A stretch of DNA of 64,000 nucleotides from Linanthus parryae (Eukaryota > Streptophyta > Magnoliopsida > Ericales > Polemoniaceae). The notes under the pieces were generated by a model, which was given only the letters and a program-made list of their open reading frames with translations, was not told where the DNA came from and did not search any database. Both the position numbers and the translations under genes were made by a program. The stretch lies in assembly GCA_023055425.1 (NCBI GenBank), contig JALGPY010000006.1:91919935-91983934 (forward strand). Reading direction: 5' to 3'. Position 1 is the stretch's first letter, and each line of letters opens with the position of its first letter. Positions 12,622 to 24,269 of the stretch are shown here, one piece after another.

Positions 12622-13826
12622 TGGAATTTTACATTTTGTTTCAAAGGCTTGAAACTCATTTCAAGGCCTTCAAACTGAAGAGCGTGAACTGAGGGGAGTT
12701 ATTACTCCTTTGCTTCTCTTAACCCCTGCAGTTTATCATACTGTACTAGACAATGAAAGACAAATTAATTATGTGATATAACATGCCTTGATCTAAAGAT
12801 TTGCCGAAGTTAATTTGCGGGAACTATTAACTAATTGTGTATATGTAGATTTAGTAAGTCTCCTTATTTTGCACAGATGTATAAGTGGCAATCAATGTCT
12901 GCAGATTGGGTGCTATTGTTAAGGAAGGTTGTCTAAACATTCCTTAAGATTGCAGATGAAAGATCAGATCAAAATCAAGTCGGAAAAGCAAGCAACTAGC
13001 CGTTGGAATCAACCTGTTGAGAGTCAAAGATATACTGCATATTTTTAGGGATTTCTGTTTTGAAGATTGCTTTATATTCTGAAATTCAAATCAGCAATAA
13101 AACAACAACGACAAAAATAGAACTCAGAGATCCACGAACACATAGCATTAAACACTCTCACAGTATAAGCAAGCATAAATGGTCAAATCATCTACTCCAA
13201 GTTCCTGAAGAACACTTCAAGCTTAACTGCGTCACTGTGTTGCAGTTTTCTTCATCTAAGCATTATTTGTATATAATCTTGTTATACTTCCTTATCATTT
13301 AATCTCGTGGTGTTTTCCAATAGGAAAAACAAGAGATTCTTATTGAATCAGTTAGCTAGAGCAGGTACTAGATAGGTTAGAGAGAACCAAAAGCTGCAAC
13401 AAGGGTAAGGCAATTCTCTTGGCTTGAAATCTAGGGCTTAGCTTTTGATTAATAAGAAGTATGTTGAAATTCCTGAAGGGTTTTAGATCTCTCAGGAGGA
13501 GACGTAGGTCATTGACGAATGAACTCCGTAAAATCATTGTGTTCCTTGCCTTTACATCTCAAGTATGCATTAAAGTTGTTAATTACTTCAAAAAAGATTT
13601 CAGTTCAAAGCCTTGAAAGGCTTTTCAAGGCCTTGAAAACTATCAGTAACTTTTTATCTATCTGGTTTCCTTTCAAGGGCTTGACTCTATGTTCAAGGAA
13701 TTGAAATACTTCTGGCTCTTCACGTTGTTTTAAACCACATTTTTGGCAAAAGTATCCATTCTCTATTCAACCCCCCCTCTTCTAGAGTATTTTATCCTGT
13801 ATTGCTTACCTACATATTGTCTTTCA
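12622..13826 (+). repeat. 5' LTR of F2 composite
   Basis: 1205 bp, TG...CA, matched along most of its length by 22612-23799. It carries several near-palindromes of the TTCAAGGCCTTGAA type (12641-12680, 13595-13700) and the U5 block CCCCCCTCTTCTAGAGTAT near 13770-13790. Confidence 0.9.
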
Positions 13827-13828
13827 AT

Positions 13829-13841
13829 TGGTATCATAGCT
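13829..13841 (+). promoter_or_regulatory. tRNA-iMet primer binding site of F2 composite
   Basis: TGGTATCATAGCT, two bases after the LTR end; one or two mismatches from the usual plant initiator-Met site TGGTATCAGAGC. It primes minus-strand DNA synthesis. Confidence 0.8.
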
Positions 13842-13859
13842 TGTATCACTGTACATATC

Positions 13860-15960
13860 GAACAATCTTGTGATCATGATACCTCGTTTGTTCTTTGGAG
13901 ACAATTATGTACACTGGAAGGCCTTGAACTCTGGTCTATCATCTAAAATGGACCTGACATGTTCTACACAGAAAAGTATGGGATTAGAACTCCCAAACCT
14001 GAAAACTCTCTCTTACTTTTGAATTATAAAAGCTTTCAAGAATTACAAAGCAATGAATCTCTTATATTGTGCTTTGGATGCAGACGAGCTCAACAGAATA
14101 TCCACATGTAAGACTGCTAAGGCGATATAGGATAAACCGGTGGTAACCTTTGAAGGAACTAGCCAAGTGAAGCAAACCAATATCAATATCCTCCTTATAC
14201 AGTATGAACTATTCAATATGAATGGAGATGAATCTATCAAGGATATGTTCAAAAGATTTACATATAGTGCCAACAATTTGGAGTCCTTGGGAAAAGTATT
14301 TTGCAATGAAGAGAAAGTCAGAAAGATCTTGAGATGTCTTCCCAAAGCCAAATGGGAACCAAAGATCACTGTCATTAAATAAGATCAAGATATTTCCTCT
14401 CTCCAACTAAATAATTAAATGGGAAAGCTACTCACACATGAAATCTCCATGCGTGAAGCCGATAGAGAATTACCAGATAGTGTCAAGAATATGGCACTCA
14501 AGGAAAAATAGAGTGAACAACCACAAATCCTTGAAAAATAAGAATATTATGAAGAAGATCCTATTGCTCTCAATTCCAAGCCCTTGACAATGATTCTCAA
14601 AATTAAGAAGAACTTTATAAACAAAGACTTCTGCAGAGACATATCCAGATCTTCTAGTTCAATGAATACAAAGGTAAGTCCTCTTCCCATGGAAATAAAT
14701 TTAAGGGTATGTTTGGTTTTCTAGTATTAGCAGTATTAGCTAGGATTGGACTAAATATAGTCCAGGCATTAGTTAATACTGTGTTTGGTTGTTCTGGACT
14801 AATTTTAATACCAGTAATAAATAGTGAAAAGATGGTGTTTAATACCCCAAATCAATACCCTCTCACATGAGGGTATTCGCTGGATTGGACTATTTATACC
14901 TTAATAATGAATTAATACTACACGAAACCAAACACATTATTAGTTATAGATCAGCTAATCGAATCTAATCCTATCAGGAAAATTTAGACCAGTCCAATCC
15001 AGGTAGTCCGGTAACCAAATGTGTCGTAAAGTAATTAATTGCTTTGAGTGGGTGATGGAGGACACTTGACCAAAAGAAGGATAATGACAGAAGGAAGAAG
15101 GCTATGGTACCTTCATGGAGTGGCAATGATTCTTCAAGTGAGTCAGAATCTGAAGAAGAACAAGCCAAACATTGTCTTATGGCCAAGCAGGTTAAAAGCT
15201 CAGAAAAGAATATTGATGTAATGGTGAACTATATAATGTCAAAACCAGCAGATGTACTTTCTTAAATTTTGAAAAATATGCTTTCAAATGAAGAAGACTA
15301 TTTAAATGAAATCAAATCTTTGAAGAAGAAATTTCATGATCAAGCAAAATAGAATCTGGAATTAGAATGCCAGAACAAGAATCTTCAAATTACTCAGCCA
15401 AGAGTGACCGAGATTTTAAGGATTTGGAAACCAATTTCAAGGCCTTGAAAACTCAAGTCAAAGAGGCTGTAACTCGAAAATTCATTCTTAGTGACAAATA
15501 TTTTGCTCTAAGTCATCAACATGATGAATTGGAGGAACATAAGACTCTCTTGACTAATAAACTACAAGACTCCAATAATGTTATGACAAAACTTGCTAGC
15601 TCAGAAAACAATCTCAACTTAATTATTAGAGGAAGTTTGCATTCTGTTCACAAAACTGGTATTAGATATAATCCATACTTTCCAAGAAAAATTTGTGAAA
15701 CAAGTGGCAGACATTCTTCAAAATATCATGATTGGGACAAAATTGGTCATGTTAAAATGACATGTCACTTCAGAAGAGGAGAACATATTTTATGAGGAAT
15801 ACCTTTCCATTTCAACTCAAGAGACAGATGGCAGATTTGTTTTTCTAAAGGGGTCAGACCACCCAACATGGTTGATCCTGAATATGAATCCAAATCTTAA
15901 ACTTGGTGTAACAGTTGGGTAAGGCAGTGAATGGTATTTACAGGTTGTCACCAAGAGAAA
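13860..15960 (+). pseudogene. F2 gag, first body (interrupted)
   Basis: Gag relic readable in pieces. The UBN2-type capsid domain is at 13890-14400 (FEGTSQVKQTN, DMFKRFTY, KILRCLPKAKWEPKIT). The first knuckle region is cut by the MITE at 14705-15026. A coiled coil with FKALKTQVKE is at 15367-15600. The second knuckle region reads YHDWDKIGHVKMTC (15720-15765), where both leading cysteines of CHYC are lost. GVRPPNMVDPEYES at about 15850-15895 is the conserved gag C-terminal segment. Many stops; not functional. Confidence 0.85.
14705..15026. mobile_element. Tourist-like (PIF/Harbinger) MITE
   Basis: A 322-bp insertion with 3-bp target-site duplication TAA (14702-14704, 15027-15029). The paralogous uninterrupted sequence at 20125-20145 (AAATCTAAAGTAATGAATTGC) shows the empty site. 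The ends are imperfect inverted repeats sharing a TTTGGTT core (GGGTATGTTTGGTT on the left; complement of AACCAAATGTGTCG on the right). AT-rich, non-coding. TAA/TTA duplication and size fit PIF/Harbinger MITEs; the poor outer terminal bases leave some doubt about the superfamily. Confidence 0.8.
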
Positions 15961-15976
15961 ATAGCAGAGATGGATT

Positions 15977-17216
15977 TGTAGGGTTTTGACAACGGATACG
16001 CATCGGCATAAACATAAATTAATCCGTTCAAGACCCTCCAAGGATCACAGGAAGAGACGACATAAAGATAGTAAGGGATTAGTATCAATATACCTTTAGG
16101 ATCTCCTTTGATGACTTCTCACGTGAAATTGTGTTCACATCTCTATGGATAGTCCACTCCTAGGATTGAACTCGGATCCTTCAAGCATTTGTGCTAGCTA
16201 GGATTGAAGGAAGGAAGAAGAATAATATCATGATCACGCAAAACGGAGCAAAGGAAGGGGGCAGTCCTTCCTTGTGGCCGACGGGTGAGGGGTGGCAAAG
16301 AGGGTTCGGCCCTCTTTGTTGCTCTCTCTCTCTCTCTCCTTGCTTCTCTCTCCCACTCAATATGTTATGAGCATTAGTTATGTGGGAAGGAAGCTAGGAG
16401 TGCCTTTATATAATCCAACAACGCTTTGCTGACTGCACAAAAACCCCTATCCTAATCATGTCCATACACGGATTAGTCCATCTTGCAAATTAGTCCTACT
16501 AAGTTTGCAAGTAGTTGCGTATTGATCCTTCCAATTAATTAATCATATTATTAACTTCCCTAGTCCGGTCTAACCCATAGTGAGTGTGACCCCATAGGTT
16601 TCTACTTAGTTGGTAGTAACAATTTACTAACATAGAGCGATCTCTAGCAAGACATCCGTGCTACCCAACTAATAGAAATAGTCATATGACATACCGTGTG
16701 CAAGTATTGGCTCATCCCTTTGTATTTATATTCGGATTGGACACGAGACATAGAAGTCACACTCGTATATCCAATCCATAGTTTCTCGATCCTGATAATA
16801 GTCTCATCCATGCATATAACATCAATACCGTTGTCAAAATACAATAATCCGCAACTAGAGGATCTAGTGACTTCAATTCTACGGATGAAAATACCGTTGT
16901 CACTACGAGAAGCACTTGTGACTTTACATAACCTGTATGTAGCCTTCTCGTTATTGGTCAATCCAGTATGCTATTACTCTTAATGCATACCCATGTGTTG
17001 GATCGTGATATCTCCATATCAATCCAACCCCATACTAGCTATAGTTGATTGTCCTATTAATTAATATAATGGACTAGGGATATTTAAGATAAACAACATA
17101 TTTGCAATCTAAGGACTTCATTATATTAAATATCCGCATAAACAATACAATGAATGTTTCTACCCAAAAACACTATTCATACTAAAAAGATTGCCTCTAG
17201 GGCATCTATTCCAACA
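15977..17216 (-). mobile_element. Solo LTR of F1 copia
   Basis: 1240 bp starting TGTAGGGTTTTGAC and ending ..CTATTCCAACA, flanked by GGATT (15972-15976) and TGATT (17217-17221), a 5-bp duplication with one mutation. Excision restores the F2 protease sequence GATGGATT-ATGGATAGTGG. It retains CCTTTATATAA at 16403-16413, the antisense of a TATATAAAGG promoter box. No internal region, hence a solo LTR. Confidence 0.92.
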
Positions 17217-18830
17217 TGATTATGGATAGTGGTTGCTCCAGGCACATGAGTGGAAAAATCTCTCTATATTCTTAACTGAAAGAGCAATCATAAGGAACAA
17301 TCACACTTGGTGACAAAGGCAAATGCAACATCATAGGAATTGGTAAAGTTGGTAATGGTTCTGAAAATTCTATTTCAGATGTTTATCTTGTAGATGGTTT
17401 GAATTTTAATTTGATTAGTGTATCTTAATTATGTGATAAAGGCAATAAGGTTTTTTTTGACAAATATAAATGTGTGGTGGAAGATGAAAAGTATGGAAAT
17501 TTCATTCTCACTTCCCAAAGGTCAAACAATGTTTATTATTTGAATGCTAACAAAATTGCAGGAGAATGTCTGAAATGTCTCAAGGCCTTGAAAGAGGATT
17601 CAAAGCTTTGGCATAGAAAGCTTGGTCATATCAGCTTGCATACACTGAACAAACTAGTTTTTAAAGGCTTGGTTAGAGGTTGAGCTCCATCAAGTTCAAA
17701 GATGAAGAAGTATGCAAGGCTTGTGCTCAAAGAAAGCAGACAAGAAGCTCATTCAATCTAAATAACTTTCTAAGTACAACTAGACCTATAAAATTGCTTA
17801 ATATAGATCTTTGTAGCCCTATGAGAGTGCCAACTCCAAAAGGTAAGAAGTACATGCAGGTTGTTTAAGATGATTTCTATACATGGGTTATGTTTCTTAG
17901 AGGAAAGTTTGAAGGTTTATCGGAATTTTAAAAGCTTTGTAAAGAGCTTCAAACTTTTGAAAAACCCGCCTACTGCTTCAATCATGAGTGATCAGGAAAA
18001 GAATTTGATCAAATAGAGTTTGATTTATTATGTGCTAAGTTTTGTATTTATCACAACATTTCTGCTCCTAGAGCTCCTAAAAAAATGGTGTACTTGAAAG
18101 GAAAAACAGAAATCTTAAGGATATGTATATGACAATGCTTTTGAAAAACAAGTTGCCACTGTCTTTTTGGGAAGAGGTTGTGAACACTGCAAACTATATT
18201 TTGAAAAGGTTCCTGATTAGGCATATTTTGAAAAATACTCCTTATGAACTTTTCAAAGGGAGAAACCAAACATTTATTAATTCATACCTTTCGACTGTAC
18301 TTGTTTTGTTCAGAAAAATGGTAAGGATAATCTTGGCAAGTTTGATGACAGAAGTGATGAAGGTATATTTCTTGGTTATTTATTGACCAGCAAAACTTAC
18401 AGAGCTTACATAAAAGAACCAAGCTTGTTGAGGAAAGTATACATGTTATTTTTTATGAAGCCTATGATGGTTCTTTGAGTGATGGTTTTTTATGAACATA
18501 CATGAGTAAGAGGATGAAACAGATCAGTAAAATGGTTCCAAGAATAATATGCAGGTAAACAGAAGAAATTTTTAAATCCTTGAAAATTAGTTTCAAATCC
18601 TTAAAACAAGATCTCAAGAAACACAGAGTGGTCAAGCCACTACATCAAGATCTCAAGGCCTTGAAAAGATTATGTGAGAACCAGAAACATGGACACCAAG
18701 ATAGAATTTCAGATATCTGTCATCACATCCAGTAGAAAACATCATTTCTGATCAATCTATCAGTACACAGACAAGATCTCAGTTAAATAACGTGTGTGCT
18801 TTTAATGCTTTTGTGTCACTTGTAGAGCCT
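17217..18830 (+). pseudogene. F2 protease-integrase to RT start, first body
   Basis: Protease active-site region MDSGCSRHMSG at 17220-17255; protease and GAG-pre-integrase to 17570; integrase zinc finger LWHRKLGHISLHTLNKLV..C..C at 17608-17735; integrase core fragments 17800-18330 (frame breaks, DDE residues not all recoverable); IN-RT linker 18360-18760; RT start at 18790-18830 (FNAFVSLVEP). It then jumps directly into LTR sequence: RT and RNase H are deleted. Stops throughout. Confidence 0.85.
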
Positions 18831-19245
18831 AAGTTATTTTGCAGGAACTATTAACTAATTATGTGTATGCAGGTTTAGTAAGTTTTCTTATTTTTCAGAT
18901 ATGTATAAGTGGAAATCAATTTCTGCGGATTGTGTGCTATTGTTAAGGAATGTTGTATAAACATTCCTTAAACTTGCAGATGAAAGATCATATCTAAATC
19001 AAGTCAGAAAAGCAAGAAACTAGCCGTTCGAATCTAGCTGTTAAGAGTCAAAGATATGCTACATATTTTTAAGGATTTCTGTTTTGAAGATTGCTATATA
19101 TTCCGCAATTCAAATCAATAGAAAAATAACAACCAGGGCAGGAGAACTAAGAGATCCATGAACACAGAGCATTCAAACACTATCACGGGATTGACAAGCA
19201 TCGATGTGGAAGATCAAATCATCCAATCCAAGTTTATGAAGAGGT
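18829..19245 (+). repeat. Central partial LTR of F2 composite
   Basis: Matches the middle of the flanking F2 LTRs (12810-13200; 22780-23170). Both LTR ends are missing. The left junction with the RT start shares CTAAG with the LTR, suggesting a microhomology-mediated deletion. The right end runs into a foldback and then gag. Confidence 0.85.
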
Positions 19246-19310
19246 TAAAGAGAATCTCTTAGCTCCAATAATCTCTTTAACCTTGATGCTTGTCAATCCC
19301 GTGATAGTGT
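19177..19310. repeat. Foldback (inverted repeat) at LTR-gag junction
   Basis: A perfect 25-bp inverted repeat (19178-19202 with 19285-19309) encloses a second perfect 12-bp inverted repeat AGGTTAAAGAGA (19242-19253 with 19272-19283). The left arm is normal F2 LTR sequence; the right arm is its inverted copy, followed by partial direct repeats of CAATCCCGTG (19311-19345). Confidence 0.9.
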
Positions 19311-19344
19311 CAATCCCGTGTTCTCAATCTCGTGATAGTGTTTG

Positions 19345-21080
19345 ATAGACCAGATTGAACTCTGGTCTATCATCGAAAATGGACCTCACATGTTCTACAC
19401 AGAAAATGATGGGATTAGAACTCCCAAACCTGAGAACTCTCTCTATACTTCTTAATTAGAAAAGCTTTCAAATAATAACAAAGATATGAATCTCTTATAT
19501 TGTGCTTTGAATGCAGATGAGTTCAACACAATATCCACATGCAAGTTTGCTAAGGAGATATAGGATAAAGTGGTGGTAACCTTTGAAGGAACTAGTCAAG
19601 TGAAGCAAACCAAGATCAATATTTTGCTTATACAGTATGCTATTCAAGATGAATGGAGATGAATCTATCAAGGACATGTTCAAAAGATTTACAAATATTG
19701 TCAACAAGCTGGAGTCCTTGGCAAAAGTATTTTCCAATGAAGAGAAAGTCAAAAAGATCTTGAGAAGTCTTCCCAAAGCCAAATGGGAACCAAAGATCAC
19801 TTCCATTAAAGAAGATCAAGGTCTTGCCTCCCTCCAACTGGATGATTTACAAGGAAAGATACTCACACATGAAATCTCCATGGTGAAGCTGATGGAGAAT
19901 TACCAGATAGTGTCAAGAATCTGGCACTCAAGACAAAAGAGAGTGAACAACCTCAAATCCTTGAAAAAGAAGAATATGGTGAAGAAGATGCTATTGCTCT
20001 CATTTCCAAAGCCTGGACAAGGATTCTCAAAATGAAGAAGAACCTTAGAAACAAAAATTTCAGCAGAGACAGATCATGATCTTCTAGTTGCAAGGACTAC
20101 AAAGGTAAGTCCTCTTCCAATAGAAATAAATCTAAAGTAATGAATTGCTTTGAATGTGGTGATGCATGACACTTGATCAGATATTTTCCTTACAATAAAA
20201 GTAAACACTTGCAAAAGAATGACAATGGAAGAAGGAAGAAGGCTATGTTAGCTTCACGGAGTGACTCTGATTCTTCAGTGAGTCAGAAACTGAAGAAGAA
20301 CCAGCCAACCTTTGTATTACGGCTAAGTAGGATGAAAGCTCAGAAAAGAACATTGAGGTAATGGTGAGCTGTATAATGTCAAAACCAACAGATGTACTTT
20401 CTGGAATTTTGAAAAATATGCTTTCAAATGCAGAAGACTATTTAAATGAAATCAATTATTTGAAGGAGAAAGTTCGTTAGCAAGCAAAAGCGAACTGAAA
20501 TTAGTTTTATAGAACAAGAATCTTGAAATTTCTCATGCAAAGAGTGATAGATATTTCAAATCTTTGGAAACCAATACCAAGGCCTTGAAAACTCAAGTCA
20601 AAGAGGTTGTAACTGAGAAATCCATTCTTAGTGAAACTATGTTGCTCTAAGTCATCAACATGATGAGTTAGAGGAATAGAAGACTCTATTGACTAAGAAA
20701 CTTAAAGACTCCAATAATGTTATGACAAAAATTGTTGGCTCATCACACAATCTCAATTTGATTCTTGGAGGAAGTTTGCATTCTGTTCACAAAATGGTAT
20801 TCGATATAATCTAAACTTTCCAAGAAAGAACAATACCATATTTGTGAAAGCAAGTGGAAGAGATTCTTCAAAATTTCACTAATGTGAAAAAATTGGTCAT
20901 GTTAAAATGACATTTCCTTTCAAAAGAAGAGAACCTCATATAATGAGGAATACCTTTCCATTTCAACTCAAGGGACAGGTGAGGCAGATTTGGGTTCCTG
21001 AAGGGGTTAGACCACCTAACATGGTTGATCTTGAATTTGAATCCACATATCACACTTGGTCTAACATTTGGGTAAGGAAA
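19345..21080 (+). pseudogene. F2 gag, second body
   Basis: Parallel to the first body but without its insertions. Capsid/UBN2 part at 19350-20040 (the longest open piece, 19637-20035, contains DMFKRFTNIVNKLESL and KILRSLPKAKWEPKIT), first knuckle region MNCFECGDA at 20141-20170 with a stop and lost residues, coiled coil with FKALKTQVKE-like text about 20555-20720, second knuckle with only GHVKMT preserved (20895-20920), and VRPPNMVD near 21010. No complete reading frame. Confidence 0.85.
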
Positions 21081-21099
21081 TGAGTTGTATTTGTAGGTA

Positions 21100-22611
21100 G
21101 CAAATAATAGAGATGGATTATGTAAAGTGGTTGCTCCACGCACATGAGAGGCAAAATTTATCTATTTTCTGAACTGGAAGAGCAATCAAAAGGAACAATC
21201 ACACTTGGTGACAAAGGCAAATGCAACATCATAGTAATTGGTAATGGTTCTAAAAATTCAATTTTAGATGCTTATCTTGTAGATGGTTTGAAGTTTAATT
21301 TGAATAGTGTATCTCAATTATGTAATATATGCAATAAGGTTATTTTTGACAAAAAGATATGTGTGGTGCAAGATGAAAAATATGGAAACTGCATTCTCAC
21401 TGCCCAAAGGTCAAATAATGTTTTTTATTTGAATACTAACAAAGTTTTAGGGGAATGTTTGAAATGTCTCAAGGCTTTGAAAGAGGATTCAAAGCTTTGG
21501 AATAGAAAGCTTGGACATATCAGCTTGCATACACTGAACAAACTAGTTTACTTGGGTTATGTTTCTTATAGAAAGGTCTGAACCTTTATATGAATTTTCA
21601 AAGCTTTGTAAAAAGCTTCAAACTTTGAAAAACATGCCTATTGCTTCAATCAGGAGTGATCATGGCAGATAAATTGATCTATTAGAGTTTGATTTATTAT
21701 GTGTCAAGTTTGGTATTTCTCACAAATTTTCTGCTCCTAGAGCTACTCAACAAAATGGTGTAGTTGAAAGGAAAACCAGAGCTCTTGAGGATATGTCTAG
21801 GTCAATGATTTTGGAAAACAATTTGCAAAGTCTTTTTGGGCAGAGGCTGTTAACACTGCAAAATATATTTTGAACAGATGCCTGATTAGGCCTATTGAAG
21901 AAGACTCTTTATGAACTTTTCAAAGGGAGAAACCGAATATTTCTTATTTCAAAACTTTTGGTTGTACTTGTTTTGTTCACAACAATGGTAAATATTATCT
22001 TGGCAAGTTTGTGACAAAAGTGATGAAGGTGTATTTCTTGGTTATTCCTTGACTAGCAAAGCATACAGAGTTTCCAATAAAGTAACCAAGCTTGTTGAGG
22101 AAAGTATAAATGTTATTTTTGATGAACGTTGTAATGGTTCTTTGAGTGATGGTTTTGTAGACTTGAATCTAAACAAGCATGAGTCAGAGGATGAAACAGA
22201 TCATGACAATGGTTCCAAGAATATTTTGCATGAAAACTGAAGATATTTTCAAAGCCTTTAAAATTAGTTTCAAATCCTTGAAACATGATCTCAAGAAAAC
22301 AGAGTGGTCAAGCCACTACAACAAGATCTCAATGCCTTAAAAAGATTCCTGGAAAACTAGAACCATTGACACCAAGAAAGAAGTTCAGATATCTCTCATC
22401 ACATCTAGCAGAAAACATAATTCTTGATCCATCTATCGGTACACAGACAAGATCTCAGTTAAAGAACGTGTGTGCTTTTAAAGCTTTTGTGTCTCTTTTA
22501 GAGCCTATGAATGTAAAAGGAGCACTACAAGAAACAAACTGTATCATTACTATGCAAAATGAGCTAAATGAGTTTGAGAGGAACAAAGTATAGAATCTAG
22601 TTCCTCCTCCC
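21100..22611 (+). pseudogene. F2 protease-integrase to RT start, second body
   Basis: Protease segment SGCSTHMRGK at 21128-21155 with the catalytic aspartate codon lost (a stop precedes SGC). GAG-pre-integrase open from 21144 to 21581 with the zinc finger start LWNRKLGHISLHTLNKLV. Integrase core fragments 21600-22000, with APRATQQNGVVERK near 21735-21775. IN-RT linker 22049-22240. RT start FKAFVSLLEPMNVKGALQETN and NKV.NLVPPP ending at 22611, where 3' LTR sequence begins. RT and RNase H are deleted. Confidence 0.85.
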
Positions 22612-23799
22612 AAAATCTTGAAACAAATTCAAGGCCTTGAAACTGAAGAGCATGAACTGAGGGAGAGTTATTACTCCTTTGGTCCTCTTAACCCATGCAC
22701 TTCATCATACTGTATTAGATGATGAAATACAAATTAATTTTATGATTTAACATGCCTTGATATCATGATTGGCTAAGTTATCTTGCAGGAACTATTAACT
22801 AATTATGTTATGCAGGTTTAGTAAGTTTCCTTATTTTGCACAGATGTATATGTGGCAATCAATGTCTGCAGATTGTGTGCTATTGTTAAGGAAGGTTGTC
22901 TAAACATTCCTTAAGCTTGCAGATGAAATATCATATTCAAATCAAGTAAATCAACTAGCCGTTGGAATCAAGTTGTTGAGAGTCAAATGTATGTTGTATA
23001 TTTTTAGGGATTTCTGTTTTGAAGATTGCAATATATTTTGCAATTCAAAACAGCATAAAAACGACAACCACGGAAAGAGAACTGAGATATCCACAAACAC
23101 AGAGCATTCAAACACTCTCACATGATTGACAAGCATCACAGAGGAAGATCAAATCATCCAAATAAAGTTTTTGAAGAACGCTTTAAGCTTAACTGCCTTA
23201 TTGTGTTATAGTGTTCTTCATCTAAGAATTATTTGTATATAATCGTGTTATATTTCTTTATCATTTAATCTCTTGGTGTTTTTCAAGAGGAACAACGAGA
23301 GATACTTATGGAATCAGTCCACTAGAGCACATACTAGATAGGTTAGAGAGAACCACAAGCTGTAATAATAGTAAGACAATTCTCTTAGCTTGAGATCTAG
23401 GGCTTAGCTTTTGATTAATAAGAAGTCTGTTGAAATCCTGAAGGGTTTTAGATCTCTCAGGAGTAGACGTAGGTCATTGAGAACTAAAATCTGTAAAATC
23501 ATTGTGTTGCTCGCCTTTACATTTCAAGTTTGAATTTAACTTGTTAACTGCTTCAAAACAAATTTCATTTCAAAGCCTTGAAAGGCTTTTCAAGGCCTTG
23601 AAAACTATCAGTAACTTTTTTAGCTTTCTGTTCTAATTCAAGGGCTTGAATCTGGGTTCAAGGCCTTGAATTACGTCTAGCTCTTCACTTTGTTTTAAAA
23701 CCACATTTTATGGCAAAAAATGTCATACTCTATTCAACCCCCCCCCCCCCCCCTCTAGAGTTTTTGATCATGTATTTCATACGTACATATTGTCTTTCA
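22612..23799 (+). repeat. 3' LTR of F2 composite
   Basis: Matches the 5' LTR 12622-13826 but lacks about the first 20 bp, lost with the RT deletion, so no polypurine tract is left. Ends ..TTGTCTTTCA next to the ATAAT duplication. It contains TTCAAGGCCTTGAA palindromes (for example 23588-23602) and a long C run at about 23738-23753 in the conserved U5 block. Confidence 0.88.
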
Positions 23800-24191
23800 A
23801 TAATATGAAAACATGATATCTCACAACTAGAGTAACTAGTGAATTCAAGTCTAAGGGCTACAACACCACTGTCACTACGAGAAGCACTTGTGACATCCAC
23901 ATAATTTATATGTAGCCTTCTCGTGGTGGGTCAATCCAGTATGTCATTACTCGTAATGCATACTCATGTGTTAGACTTGATATCTCCATATCAATCTATC
24001 CACATACCAGTCTCCATGCATAGTGACTGTCCTATTAATCAATATACTTGACTATGGATATTTAAGATAAACAACAATTGTAATATAAGGACTTCATTAT
24101 ATTAAATATTTCCATAAATAATAAATGAATGTTCTAGCCAAAACATTGTTCATGCTAAAATAATATTGCCTCTAGGGCATCTACTCCAACA
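23800..24191 (-). repeat. 5' LTR of decayed F1 element, second piece
   Basis: Continuation of the LTR broken at 12621. It begins with the duplicated ATAAT and ends GGGCATCTACTCCAACA, the antisense of the LTR start. Together the pieces give an LTR of about 1.7 kb. Confidence 0.88.
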
Positions 24192-24269
24192 CCATCTAAG
24201 GTGGGGTATTCATGTATCGCCTCATCTTTAGACCTCGTCTGATAGATGATGGGACTCGCCGCTTAAGGG

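Larger units (their letters stand above)
12622..23799 (+). mobile_element. Composite F2 (SIRE-like) insertion, LTR-body-LTR-body-LTR
   Basis: An 11178-bp insertion that begins TGGAATTTTAC, ends ..TTGTCTTTCA, and has a perfect 5-bp target-site duplication ATAAT (12617-12621, 23800-23804). Removing it rejoins the F1 LTR (GTTTGATAAT + ATGAAAACATGATAT, compare GTTTGATAATATCAAAACATGATAT at 4669-4692). Inside are a 5' LTR, a first body (gag to integrase), a partial central LTR, a second body (gag to start of RT) and a 3' LTR. Both bodies lack RT and RNase H, so the element is non-autonomous. A MITE and a solo F1 LTR are inserted in the first body. Confidence 0.9.
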
